Below, one piece after another: positions 25,789 through 33,670 of a stretch of DNA of 36,194 bases (positions within the stretch are counted from its first letter, which is position 1; the number at the start of each line of letters is the position of its first letter). The stretch is from NCBI GenBank assembly GCA_947629235.1, contig CANRCX010000015.1, positions 1 through 36,194 on the forward strand. The letters run 5' to 3'. The stretch comes from an uncultured Bacilli bacterium. Its GTDB lineage: Bacteria; Bacillota_I; Bacilli_A; RF39; UBA660. Below the pieces are notes generated by a model. It saw only the letters and a list, made by a program, of their open reading frames with translations, did not search any database and was not told the origin of the DNA. Made by a program: the position numbers and the translations under genes.

Positions 25789-26165
25789 TATTTATTCTCC
25801 TCGTATAATATATTAATTATTTCATTTATTTCTTTTTTAGTAATACTATTAATTTTAGCAAGATTAACTGCTTTATCTAATAATTCTTCTATTTTATTTA
25901 ATTGTTCTTCACGAGCAATATTTTTATTTATAGTATTTACATATACACCCTTAGATGGAATAGTTTTTACATAGCCTTCACTCTCTAATTCTTCGTATGC
26001 ATTTTTTGTTGTAATTACACTACATCTTAAATCTTTTGCTAGATTTCTAATAGATGGTAATAACTCATTAGGCTTTAATTCACCAGAAATAATTTTGCTT
26101 TTAATTTGCTCTTTTATTTGTTCATATATTGGAGTATTAATACTATTACTAATTATTATTTCCAT
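25788..26165 (-). CDS. GntR-family regulator, YtrA type
   Basis: The 125 residues consist of a winged helix-turn-helix (about 8-75: TPIYEQIKEQIKSKIISGELKPNELLPSIRNLAKDLRCSVITTKNAYEELESEGYVKTIPSKGVYV) and a short helical dimerisation tail, the size of the YtrA subfamily, which usually lacks a ligand-binding domain and represses its own ABC operon. A good GAGGTG ribosome site lies 6 bases ahead. The promoter carries repeated CTGTATATAA elements, a fitting operator. Confidence 0.93.
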   Translation of the reverse strand: MEIIISNSINTPIYEQIKEQIKSKIISGELKPNELLPSIRNLAKDLRCSVITTKNAYEELESEGYVKTIPSKGVYVNTINKNIAREEQLNKIEELLDKAVNLAKINSITKKEINEIINILYEENK

Positions 26166-26176
26166 ATTTCACCTCG

Positions 26177-26218
26177 ACTGTATATATCAATTATATACAG
26201 ATTATATACAGTTGTCAA
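26177..26218 (-). promoter_or_regulatory. Promoter and operator of the GntR-ABC operon
   Basis: Minus-strand TTGACA (26218-26213), a 17-base spacer and TATAAT (26195-26190). Two direct copies of CTGTATATAAT cover the spacer and -10, and an inverted copy TATATACAG follows, so that ACTGTATATA (26177-26186) and TATATACAGT (26203-26212) form a 10-bp inverted repeat around the -10. This is a likely autoregulatory GntR binding site. Confidence 0.75.
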
Positions 26219-26219
26219 T

Positions 26220-26244
26220 AAAAAAAAGATGAAAAAATTCATCT
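26220..26244 (-). terminator. Terminator of the CmpB-type gene
   Basis: On the minus strand a 6- to 7-bp stem AGATGAA/TTCATCT with a TTTT loop is followed by a run of eight T including the stem tail. It lies 17 bases after the stop of the 229-residue membrane protein and just before the GntR promoter. Confidence 0.75.
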
Positions 26245-26260
26245 CATATTATAAAAGTGA

Positions 26261-26950
26261 TTATTTATTAATTTTTTCTTCTATTTTCTTTTGTAAATCC
26301 ATTAGTGCTTCTTTTGTAGTTTTTAAATGTGGGAATGCATTTATTAAACGTCTGTGTAAAATACCTTTATCAGTTAATATTTTCTTAACTTTTTTAGATA
26401 TTTCTTCTGTTTGGTCTTTCTCTACTTTTTTAAGTTCTCCTTTGAACCCTTTAATTATTATAAATGATACTATGTTATCTGCTAGATATATAATAAATAA
26501 AACTATTGCTATTATATTTAATAATAAAGGTGGTATATTAGATATAATTTTCATAAAGAATGGATTAACTATATATAAAATTAAACATCCAAGTATTCCA
26601 AATGGAATCATTGTTTCTAAACATATTCTTCCATTTATATTGAATTTTCTATTACTATAATCCCACCATCTAGCATGAAATATTTTTTCAAGTATGTAAC
26701 TTGTAAAGTATTCTAAGATAGAACATATAAGTATAGCCATAAAAAATAATATAATAGGTTCTTTTAAATATTTTCTTAATAAAAAATATAAAAGTAAACA
26801 TCCATGACCATATATAGGACAATATGGTCCAATTAAAAAACCTCTATTTACTAATTTATGCTCTTCAACAATAGTTACAATTACTTCCATTAACCATCCC
26901 ATAAATGAATAAATCATAAATAACATAAAATACATTGATATTTTTTCCAT
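26261..26950 (-). CDS. Putative membrane protein, CmpB family (PF06541-like)
   Basis: The 229 residues have about five transmembrane helices with family motifs: FMIYSFMGWLMEVI near the start, NRGFLIGPYCPIYGHG, and ILEYFTSYILEKIFHARWWDYSNRKFNINGRICLETM. The family is often labelled a putative ABC transporter permease, but no ATPase partner is next to it and no function is proven. The C-terminal 50 residues are charged and cytoplasmic. It has a GAGGTAA ribosome site and an extended -10 (TGATATAAT) about 40 bases upstream. Confidence 0.88.
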   Translation of the reverse strand: MEKISMYFMLFMIYSFMGWLMEVIVTIVEEHKLVNRGFLIGPYCPIYGHGCLLLYFLLRKYLKEPIILFFMAILICSILEYFTSYILEKIFHARWWDYSNRKFNINGRICLETMIPFGILGCLILYIVNPFFMKIISNIPPLLLNIIAIVLFIIYLADNIVSFIIIKGFKGELKKVEKDQTEEISKKVKKILTDKGILHRRLINAFPHLKTTKEALMDLQKKIEEKINK

Positions 26951-27064
26951 ATATTACCTCTTAACACTACATATAAAATTATATCATACTTCACTATTTA
27001 ATTATATTATTTTTGAGATTTATTATTAAAAAATATTATTTTATTGTAATGTATTACTTTACTA

Positions 27065-27145
27065 TTGACATACTTTTTAAATTATTGTATATTATAGTTA
27101 ATGAGATTGATTCTAGCCCAATGGGTAAGTAGTCAATCTCTTTTT
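27065..27145 (+). ncRNA. Candidate ~46-nt RNA: promoter, hairpin and T-run
   Basis: Plus strand: TTGACA (27065-27070), 17 bases, TATATT (27088-27093), then within ten bases an 8-bp perfect stem GAGATTGA (27103-27110)/TCAATCTC (27133-27140) followed by five T. The 22-base interior can form a smaller hairpin (CCC AAT GGG). Transcription from about 27100 would make a short, fully folded RNA ending in the T-run. No open frame on the plus strand follows. It lies next to, and overlaps the 3' end of, the broken XRE gene on the opposite strand. It might instead be just a terminator for XRE read in reverse plus a chance promoter. Confidence 0.45.
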
Positions 27146-27366
27146 ATTATCATTAATAATTTATTATCATTTATAATAATTATTTTATTTATCCATTTTC
27201 TACTTTGAATATTATATATTTTATCAATTTGATTAAGTGTTTTTATTAAAGTTATTTTAGTATTAGTTCTATCAGTTATTCCTATTTTATTTGCTAGTTC
27301 TTGTTGAGTCATATTTTTTTCTTTTCTAAGTTTTGATATGAATTTCCCTATCTTTTCTTGATTCAT
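27133..27366 (-). pseudogene. Truncated XRE-family HTH regulator
   Basis: Residues 1-32 (from MNQEKIGKFISKLRKEKN) are the first helices of a Cro/C1-type HTH, with MTQQELANKIGITDRT ending in the recognition helix, where the usual VSKWERG would follow. Instead the frame runs into 45 residues (NTKITLIKTLNQID...NDNKLLMIIKRD) that resemble no HTH continuation. It therefore seems to be a decayed remnant after a deletion or frameshift. GAAAGGAAA ahead of 27366 marks the original start; the track's 27417 start is upstream of it. Confidence 0.6.
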
Positions 27367-27400
27367 TTTTTTTCCTTTCAAGTGAATTATATTATAAAAC

Positions 27401-27442
27401 ATAAAAAAAATATACAAACTAATCGTAGAGTTTGTATATTTT
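27401..27442 (-). terminator. Strong terminator downstream of the bile salt hydrolase
   Basis: A perfect 13-bp inverted repeat AAATATACAAACT (27408-27420)/AGTTTGTATATTT (27429-27441) with an 8-base loop. The minus strand then has a run of eight T including the stem tail, so it ends the hydrolase mRNA. It can also work on the plus strand. Confidence 0.85.
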
Positions 27443-27453
27443 TATCTAATTTT

Positions 27454-28428
27454 TTAATTTTGATATAATATTTGTCCATCTTTAATTAAATCATAATTTA
27501 TAAGTTTATTACTATCTAAATTTTCTTTATACATATCAACTGCACTAATTTGACTATTATCATAAGTCTTATAATAGTAAATACCTTTATCTGTATTAAC
27601 ACAAGAACTATATATTGTTATTTCATATTTATCTTCTCCCATATGAACACAACCTCTTTGTTGACATACAGAATCTAATATATGAAAAAATTGACTAATA
27701 CTTTCATTTTCACTATCTCCAGAAAGTGAATTCATTTTAGTAAATGTTGCTTTTACAAATCTTGATGCAGATGATAAGTCACCTGGAAGACCTAATGCCC
27801 CCATACCTCTACTATAAGCAGTTAAATTTAATTTATCTGAAAAATTATTTTTAGGTGGTTCTATTGACATACTCATATAATTATTTAAATTAAACATATG
27901 TATATCAAATGTAGGATTATTTGTTAGTATTCCAACTGGATTATCATAAACTTTAAGTCCATCTTTTACACTTTCGACTGTAATAGATGAATCTTTATCT
28001 GCTATTATCCAATGTAATGGTGAAGCAGGTAATTCATCACTAAAATTAATATTAGCAATATTTAAATTATTTAATTTTTCTTTTGCTTCTTCTACTGTTG
28101 AACACTGACATAAAATATATGGTATAAATTCAAATGGAGCAACATTATCTTTCCCTTCTTTTTTTTCTCCATAATATGCATTTCCAGGAAAATTTAGTCC
28201 TGCCATAGAAAGTCCTTTTTCATTAGTTGCATCATAATATAGTGGATAATCATTCATAACATAAGACATACCTATTAATGCATAATGTGTTTTAACACTA
28301 CCTACATTTCTAAAATTAAATTCATAATTTCTAGGTGTTACTGTTACTGTTTCTTTATATGAAAATTCTAAATCTAAATTCCTTCCAAAATAATGATCTT
28401 TTGTTTTATATGTTGCTGCTGTGCACAT
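27454..28428 (-). CDS. cbh: Bile salt hydrolase (choloylglycine hydrolase)
   Basis: Ntn hydrolase that frees glycine or taurine from conjugated bile acids. The nucleophile is Cys2, exposed when Met1 is removed. Arg16 and Asp19 (GRNLDL), Asn79 (AGLNFPG), Asn170 (GILTNNPTF) and Arg223 (SSASRFVKATF) match the catalytic set of the Clostridium perfringens enzyme (Arg18, Asp21, Asn82, Asn175, Arg228). The 324-residue length equals the family. There is no signal peptide, so it works in the cytosol. The SRG triplet lies at the substrate-selectivity loop (LTAYSRGMG). It is transcribed alone, from a promoter overlapping the ydcF-like stop, and ends at the strong terminator. It marks the organism as a bile-exposed gut resident. 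Confidence 0.95.
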   Translation of the reverse strand: MCTAATYKTKDHYFGRNLDLEFSYKETVTVTPRNYEFNFRNVGSVKTHYALIGMSYVMNDYPLYYDATNEKGLSMAGLNFPGNAYYGEKKEGKDNVAPFEFIPYILCQCSTVEEAKEKLNNLNIANINFSDELPASPLHWIIADKDSSITVESVKDGLKVYDNPVGILTNNPTFDIHMFNLNNYMSMSIEPPKNNFSDKLNLTAYSRGMGALGLPGDLSSASRFVKATFTKMNSLSGDSENESISQFFHILDSVCQQRGCVHMGEDKYEITIYSSCVNTDKGIYYYKTYDNSQISAVDMYKENLDSNKLINYDLIKDGQILYQN

Positions 28429-28466
28429 AATATTACCTTCTTTCTTATAAAAAATTATATCAAAAA

Positions 28467-28496
28467 ATTATATTTTTTTATAGACTTATTTGTCAT
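28467..28496 (-). promoter_or_regulatory. Possible promoter of the bile salt hydrolase gene
   Basis: Minus-strand ATGACA (28496-28491), an 18-base spacer and TATAAT (28472-28467). The -35 lies in the last codons of the upstream gene. A second TATAAT occurs closer to the start (GATATAATTT), so the exact start point is unsure. Confidence 0.4.
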
Positions 28497-29154
28497 TTGT
28501 TACATCACCATTACCTGATACAGGAATACTTTCTCCCAAATATGTAGGTTTTGGTTTAAATATAACTTTTATTGCATCTTTATTTCTTGCAAGTATTTCT
28601 CTTAAATCTCTATAAAGTTGTCCTGAATATTTTACTGTATCAGCACTTACTCCATAAGCATCTAATCCTAATTTGTTTGAAATATAAAGTGCTCTATATA
28701 AATGATATTTTTGTGTCACTATTAAGACTTTTTTAGATTTAAATATTTCTTTTGCTCTATAAATACTATCATATGTTGAAAATCCAGCATGATCCATAAA
28801 TATATCTTCAGATTTAACTCCATTATTAATTGCATACTTTTTCATTATATTTACTTCATCATAATCTTCTCTTCCATGATCTCCACTCATAATCATTTTT
28901 TGTGACACACCTTGTTTATATAAATCTACTCCTTTTAATATTCTATCTTTAAGCATTGGACTTGGTTCATCACCCCAAACACCTGCTCCTAAGACTAAAA
29001 TACAATCTATATCTTTTAATTTACTATAATCACCATCTTCAATTATTTGTGATTTAGTTGACAATTTTACATAAGCATTAACTCCAAATACATAAATAAT
29101 ACCTACTACAAATAATATTCCAAATATAATTAATAATTTAGTCATTTTCTTCAT
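28486..29154 (-). CDS. SanA/YdcF-family (DUF218) membrane-anchored protein
   Basis: The 222 residues have one N-terminal transmembrane segment (about 6-28), then a DUF218 domain with the family motifs VLGAGVWGDEPSPMLKDRI, SGDHGREDYDEVNIMKKYAI and VTQKYHLYRALYISNKLGL. SanA and ElyC relatives influence envelope barrier and wall-precursor lipid metabolism in E. coli; the biochemical activity is not settled. AAAGGAG gives a clear ribosome site. Upstream lie an extended -10 (TGGTAAAAT) and a 13-bp inverted repeat. Confidence 0.88.
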   Translation of the reverse strand: MKKMTKLLIIFGILFVVGIIYVFGVNAYVKLSTKSQIIEDGDYSKLKDIDCILVLGAGVWGDEPSPMLKDRILKGVDLYKQGVSQKMIMSGDHGREDYDEVNIMKKYAINNGVKSEDIFMDHAGFSTYDSIYRAKEIFKSKKVLIVTQKYHLYRALYISNKLGLDAYGVSADTVKYSGQLYRDLREILARNKDAIKVIFKPKPTYLGESIPVSGNGDVTNDK

Positions 29155-29184
29155 ACAAACTCCTTTAATTTATTTTACCATAAT

Positions 29185-29224
29185 AAAAGTAAATCAAATA
29201 TAATATTTTAATTGATTTACTTTT
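29185..29224. repeat. 13-bp inverted repeat upstream of the ydcF-like gene
   Basis: AAAAGTAAATCAA (29185-29197) and TTGATTTACTTTT (29212-29224) are perfect inverted copies around a 14-base A/T loop. It lies directly upstream of the candidate -10 of the ydcF-like gene and covers the place of its -35. It could be an operator or a bidirectional terminator (there is a T-run on the plus strand); no transcribed gene ends here on the plus strand, which favours an operator or leader. Confidence 0.6.
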
Positions 29225-29290
29225 TCATATGTTAATTTTAGTATATCTTATTAATTTTAGTACATAATATATATTAGATATATATTAAAT

Positions 29291-29320
29291 TTATATAAAA
29301 TCAATATATATTTTATATAA
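29291..29320. repeat. 11-bp inverted repeat upstream of the toxin-antitoxin promoter
   Basis: TTATATAAAAT (29291-29301) and ATTTTATATAA (29310-29320) are exact inverted copies, seven bases upstream of the -35 of the antitoxin promoter. RelB/DinJ antitoxins autoregulate through inverted repeats, though these usually overlap the -10. All-A/T sequence makes chance occurrence more likely. Confidence 0.5.
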
Positions 29321-29326
29321 ATCTAA

Positions 29327-29355
29327 TTGACAATTTATATAAATAATGATAATAT
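29327..29355 (+). promoter_or_regulatory. Promoter of the RelB/YafQ operon
   Basis: TTGACA (29327-29332), 17-base spacer, TAATAT (29350-29355), about 25 bases before the antitoxin ATG. Confidence 0.7.
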
Positions 29356-29379
29356 TTCAATATGAATAGGAGGTGTGAT

Positions 29380-29667
29380 ATGGAAAGTTTAACAACTGCT
29401 ATTAGTGTACAAATTAATAAAAAAGATAAAGAACTTGCAAATAATATATTAAAAGACTTAGGTTTAAATATGAGTACATATATAAATATGGCAATAAAGC
29501 AACTAATAAATAAAGATGGAGTACCATTTGATGTAGTAAATCCAAAACCAAACAAAGAATTATTAGAAGCATTACAAGAAGGTGAAGATATATTAAATGG
29601 AAAAATAAAAACGAAAAGATATCATAGTGTTAAAGAACTAATTGAGGATTTAGAAAATGATATTTAA
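29380..29667 (+). CDS. RelB/DinJ-family antitoxin
   Basis: The 95-residue ribbon-helix-helix antitoxin starts MESLTTAISVQINKKDKELANNILKDLGLNMSTYINMAIKQL, the DinJ pattern. The track's start at 29362 cannot be right: its codons 3-4 are the AGGAGG Shine-Dalgarno that serves the ATG at 29380. The C-terminal part (ELLEALQEGEDILNGKIKTKRYHSVKELIEDLENDI) would wrap the toxin. It overlaps the toxin gene by 11 bases, the usual coupled arrangement. One of only three plus-strand genes in the window. Confidence 0.92.
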   Translation: MESLTTAISVQINKKDKELANNILKDLGLNMSTYINMAIKQLINKDGVPFDVVNPKPNKELLEALQEGEDILNGKIKTKRYHSVKELIEDLENDI

Positions 29668-29965
29668 TTTTACTAATTCAAAATACGATATAGAAATATC
29701 TTCACTTTTTAAATCACAATATAAAAAAATTAGAAAACAAGGAAAAGATATAAATAAACTAATCTCCATCCTAGAAACTCTTGCAAATGGTGAAATATTA
29801 GATCCAAAATATAAAAATCACAAATTAATAAATAATAAAATTTATAAAGAATGTTATGAATGTCATATTGAACCTGACTGGTTACTTATATATAAATATC
29901 AAGATAACAATCTAATTTTACTTTTATTTGCAACAGGTACACATAGTGATTTATTTAACAAATAG
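29657..29965 (+). CDS. YafQ-family mRNA interferase toxin, with Ala at the usual Arg
   Basis: The 102 residues match YafQ over the whole length: NHKL (His55), CHIEPDWLLIYKY (His70, Asp74) and GTHSDLF (His96), equivalent to His50, His63, Asp67 and His87 of E. coli YafQ, the ribosome-dependent endonuclease. The position of Arg83 just before TG[TS]H is Ala92 (FATGTHSDLF). That may lower activity or be compensated. A GAGG lies upstream within the antitoxin gene. A bidirectional terminator follows. Confidence 0.92.
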   Translation: MIFNFTNSKYDIEISSLFKSQYKKIRKQGKDINKLISILETLANGEILDPKYKNHKLINNKIYKECYECHIEPDWLLIYKYQDNNLILLLFATGTHSDLFNK

Positions 29966-29982
29966 TTTATTATTAATCATAC

Positions 29983-30010
29983 AAAAAGCACTAAATCATT
30001 AGTACTTTTT
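29983..30010. terminator. Bidirectional terminator between toxin and glycerophosphodiesterase genes
   Basis: AAAAAGCACTAA/TTAGTACTTTTT pair around an ATCA loop with one C-A mismatch. Flanking T-runs exist on both strands, so it can end both the plus-strand toxin operon and the minus-strand gene whose stop is at 30009. Confidence 0.8.
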
Positions 30011-31820
30011 ATTTGAATAAATTTTGTATAAAATCTATATACTCTTGTATTAAATTACTTGTTTTACTTTCATAAATCATTTCTTTTGCAAGAGTAATAT
30101 TATCAGTAATAATATTATCTACATTCATATTAATCATATCATTAATGCTTTCTTTTGTATTAACAGTCCATGCATATAATTCTTTTCCATTATTATGAAC
30201 TTTATTAACAAGAGTTTTTGTAACACTAGATGCTTCAATACTAAAACTATCAGCATCTTTTAAACTAGTTATATCACCATAAGCAAGACTCATAACATAT
30301 ACTGTTTTAATATTTTTATCATATTTTTTAACATTTTCAAGTACTTCATATGCTTGTGATGTTACAACACAATTACTTGCAAAATCATATTTATTAACTA
30401 ATTCTACTACACTTTTTTCAAAATCTACTTCATGACCAGTAGGTTTTAATTCAATATTTAATTTAATATTATTATCTTTTGCAAATTCAATTACTTCTTC
30501 AAGAGATGGTATTTTTTCACCTTTAAATTCACTACTAAAGAAACTTCCAGCATCAAGACTTCTAATTTCATCAAATGTTACATCCCAAGTATTTTTATTA
30601 ACACCAGTAGTTCTTTTTAAATTGCTATCATGCAACACAACTAATTTTTTATCTTTAGTTTGTTGTACATCTAATTCAATCCAATCACTATTTAACTCTT
30701 TTGCACCAACAAATGCTGCCATTGTATTTTCAGGATACATAACAGATGCACCTCTATGAGCAGTAACTTCCATAGTTCTAACATACTCAATATTTAAATC
30801 ATATTTACCACTTAATATTGAATATGTAAATAACGATCCACTTGCTATAACTAAAATAATTACACAAGTTTTTAATGTATTAAATAATTTATTTCTCTTT
30901 CTGTTTTCTTTTGCTTTTACATCTAAATGAATAATTTTTTCATTTTTACTTTCCTTATGTTTATAAAATAATACACTCATAATTGCATAACAAATTGGTG
31001 TAGAAAGTAATGTAACAATAATAAGTGAAATAGCTATTAATAACCAAATTAATGTAATAGATATATTACCTAAAATATTCTTGCCAAATAATTTATAGAA
31101 TAAAATTATTAAGAATATTGAGAATAATATGAATAATACATATATAATTACAATTGCAATCTCAGTTATTATTAAATATAAAAAGTCTTTTAATTTATTT
31201 TTCTTACTTAATTCTATACTTTTCTTTCTTGCTTCTTTAAAATTACAATTTTCAAGAACAAAATAATGAGTTGAATAAAGCCATCTAAATAATAATATTG
31301 TAAGTAATATTAAAAATATTAAATATATTATTGATAACATTTTATTAGCACTAATAAAATCTAATATAAATTCTGGTACTGATAATGTTGAAATAAATCC
31401 AGAAGAAACACCAATATTTAAAAATGGTATTAAGAATACTATTAAGAATGGTAATAATATATTCTTTCTACTAAATACTCTTAATGATTTTTGTATTGCG
31501 ATAGTAACTGCATTTTTAACACTTATTTTTTTCTTTTGATATGAACTATCTAATATAACTATAATTGTACTAATTTCTATAAAACTATAGAATGTTATTA
31601 AAAGTAACAATAATAATATTAAAAGTAATACTAATGGATTAGTTAAAAATGAAATAATATTTTCTAAAGTTAAATAATTATATCCACTAATTTTTGTTAT
31701 CAAACTAAATATTGATAAAAATAAAGGTACAAATATTATTGCTGTAATAATTTTATAAATTAATTCAAAACTTACTAATGTTTTTAAATTAAATTTTAAC
31801 ATGTTTTTAATTTTTTTCAT
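30009..31820 (-). CDS. Membrane-anchored glycerophosphodiester phosphodiesterase
   Basis: The 603 residues have an N-terminal membrane domain of about eight helices (residues 15-335, GPDPase_memb-like) and a C-terminal GDPD domain from about 350. The catalytic set is present: TAHRGASVMYPENTMAAF, WIELDVQQTKDKKLVVLHDSNLKRTTG and LNIELKP, with the two catalytic His (HRG and LHD) and metal-binding Glu/Asp (PEN, ELD). It likely cleaves glycerophosphodiesters, or possibly lipoteichoic-acid or glycerolipid headgroups, at the cell surface. It is divergent to the ABC exporter. Confidence 0.94.
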   Translation of the reverse strand: MKKIKNMLKFNLKTLVSFELIYKIITAIIFVPLFLSIFSLITKISGYNYLTLENIISFLTNPLVLLLILLLLLLITFYSFIEISTIIVILDSSYQKKKISVKNAVTIAIQKSLRVFSRKNILLPFLIVFLIPFLNIGVSSGFISTLSVPEFILDFISANKMLSIIYLIFLILLTILLFRWLYSTHYFVLENCNFKEARKKSIELSKKNKLKDFLYLIITEIAIVIIYVLFILFSIFLIILFYKLFGKNILGNISITLIWLLIAISLIIVTLLSTPICYAIMSVLFYKHKESKNEKIIHLDVKAKENRKRNKLFNTLKTCVIILVIASGSLFTYSILSGKYDLNIEYVRTMEVTAHRGASVMYPENTMAAFVGAKELNSDWIELDVQQTKDKKLVVLHDSNLKRTTGVNKNTWDVTFDEIRSLDAGSFFSSEFKGEKIPSLEEVIEFAKDNNIKLNIELKPTGHEVDFEKSVVELVNKYDFASNCVVTSQAYEVLENVKKYDKNIKTVYVMSLAYGDITSLKDADSFSIEASSVTKTLVNKVHNNGKELYAWTVNTKESINDMINMNVDNIITDNITLAKEMIYESKTSNLIQEYIDFIQNLFK

Positions 31821-31934
31821 AAAGCACTTCCTTAATATTTCTATTATACATCAAAAATAAATTTTGTAATTAATTTTATTATTGATTTTTATTTTTATTT
31901 AATATATCATAATTTTAGTAAAAAGTGATGAAAT

Positions 31935-33665
31935 ATGAAAAACAAAAAAATAATTAAAAAAAGTTTAATATTTTTTAAAGATTTAAAGTTTAAATTATTA
32001 ATATTACTGCTTCTTCAAATACTTATTGGAATAGTTAGTTTCACAACTCCAATATTTGAAGCAAGACTAATAGAAGCAATTACTACTTTTAAGTTATTTA
32101 AAACAATATTAGTTTTAGCAGTAATATATTTATCTTTAGAATTATTATATTTATTTCTATCTAAAACTAGTGTTGTATATTATCTTAAAAATATAAAAAG
32201 TAAAATTTTATTTTCAATTAGAAAATATGTTATAGATAATATTTTCGAATTAGAAACAGTCAATTTTGATAAAAATACAACTGGTTATTTTGAAGAAAGA
32301 ATAATAGGTGACACAAATATAATTGCTAAAACATTAAATTCAGCAATACAAAGAATAGTTGAAATGATTACTAGAATTGGTGTTGTTATTTATATATTTT
32401 TTATAAACTGGATTATTGGATTAATATTTTTATTTATAATAGTTATTACTGCTCTTTTAAAAAATAAAGTTGATGTCAAAAATAAAGAAAATTTAAAAAT
32501 AGCAAGACAAAATGATGATACTACTTATAGTTTTATTACTGAAACAATAAGAGGAATAAGAGATATTAAATTATTAAACTTTAAAAGATACGCTAAAAAA
32601 GAAGTTATGGATAAACTAGATGAAAATAATAATAAATATAATGAATTTCAAATATATGATTATAAAACATGGAATCATATAAATTATATTATAATAATTG
32701 GAACTGTTTTAATTATTATAATAGGATTCAAATTTGTAAGTTTAGGTTTAATGTCACTTGCTGATTTAATGGTTATTTATCTTTATAGAGTATATGTATT
32801 TAGTTTTATGGATTTATATTCAGTAGTAAAAGATTGTATAAGAGATTACACACTTTCATTTGAAAGAATATTTGATTTATGTGATGATAAAAAACATCAA
32901 AAAGATAAATTTGGAAATATACATATTGATGACTTTAAAGGTAAAATTGAATTTAGAAATGTAACTTTTGGATATTCTAAAAAAGAAGTTATTAAAGATT
33001 TAAATTTAATTATCAAGCCTAAAGAAACTATTGCATTAGTAGGAAGTAGTGGAAGTGGTAAAACTACTTTACTTAATTTAATTACTAAAAGTTATGATAT
33101 AGATTCTGGAGAATTATTACTTGATAATAAAAATATAAATGATTTAGATGAAAAAACAATAAGAGAAAATATTTCAATAATTACTCAAAATCCATATATA
33201 TTTAATATGAGTATAGAAGATAATTTAAAATTAGTAAAACCAAGTGCTACTAAAAAAGAAATTGAAGAAGTTTGTAAAATAGCTAAATTTTATGATTATG
33301 TAATGTCTCTTCCAGATAAATTTAACACAATAATTGGTGAAGGTGGAATAAATTTAAGTGGTGGACAAAGACAAAGACTTGCAATAGCTAGAACATTATT
33401 AAAAGGTGCTAAGATATTATTATTTGATGAAGCAACTAGTGCTCTTGATAATATAACTCAAAAAGAAATACAAGAATCAATCGATAATATATCTTCTGAT
33501 TATACAATTATTATTGTTGCTCATAGATTATCTACTATTATTAATTGTGAGAAAATCTATTTACTTGATAATGGTAAAATTATTGATAATGGAACACATC
33601 AAGAATTATTAAAAAGAAATAAAAAATATAAAGAACTATATAATTTAGAATCTAAAGATAATTAA
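31935..33665 (+). CDS. ABC exporter, fused permease and ATPase
   Basis: A half-transporter of 576 residues. The permease domain spans about 15-300 with six helices. The ATPase domain spans about 335-576, with the A-loop region VTFGYSKKEVIK, Walker A GSSGSGKTTLLN, Q-loop ITQNPYIFNMSIEDNLKL, signature LSGGQRQR, Walker B ILLFDEATSALD and switch AHRLST, all intact, so it can hydrolyse ATP. The MsbA/LmrA/lipid-A-type family is too broad to name a substrate. Only one half is present, so a homodimer is likely. The ribosome site is weak (AAAGTGATGA). It is flanked by divergent and convergent neighbours and is transcribed alone. Confidence 0.95.
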   Translation: MKNKKIIKKSLIFFKDLKFKLLILLLLQILIGIVSFTTPIFEARLIEAITTFKLFKTILVLAVIYLSLELLYLFLSKTSVVYYLKNIKSKILFSIRKYVIDNIFELETVNFDKNTTGYFEERIIGDTNIIAKTLNSAIQRIVEMITRIGVVIYIFFINWIIGLIFLFIIVITALLKNKVDVKNKENLKIARQNDDTTYSFITETIRGIRDIKLLNFKRYAKKEVMDKLDENNNKYNEFQIYDYKTWNHINYIIIIGTVLIIIIGFKFVSLGLMSLADLMVIYLYRVYVFSFMDLYSVVKDCIRDYTLSFERIFDLCDDKKHQKDKFGNIHIDDFKGKIEFRNVTFGYSKKEVIKDLNLIIKPKETIALVGSSGSGKTTLLNLITKSYDIDSGELLLDNKNINDLDEKTIRENISIITQNPYIFNMSIEDNLKLVKPSATKKEIEEVCKIAKFYDYVMSLPDKFNTIIGEGGINLSGGQRQRLAIARTLLKGAKILLFDEATSALDNITQKEIQESIDNISSDYTIIIVAHRLSTIINCEKIYLLDNGKIIDNGTHQELLKRNKKYKELYNLESKDN

Positions 33666-33670
33666 TTTTA

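Noticed and set aside
26106-26660. Plus-strand ORF of 184 residues
   Set aside because: It runs antisense over the GntR promoter, terminator and most of the CmpB-type gene, has no ribosome site and its translation is a low-complexity hydrophobic shadow.
27103-27140. tRNA-like fragment (7-bp acceptor-like stem and D-arm-like TAGCCCAATGGGTA)
   Set aside because: Only 38 bases with no anticodon or T arm; better described as a hairpin ending in a T-run.
29313-29555. Minus-strand 80-residue ORF over the antitoxin gene
   Set aside because: It is the complement of the antitoxin frame; the antitoxin has a promoter, ribosome site and family match.
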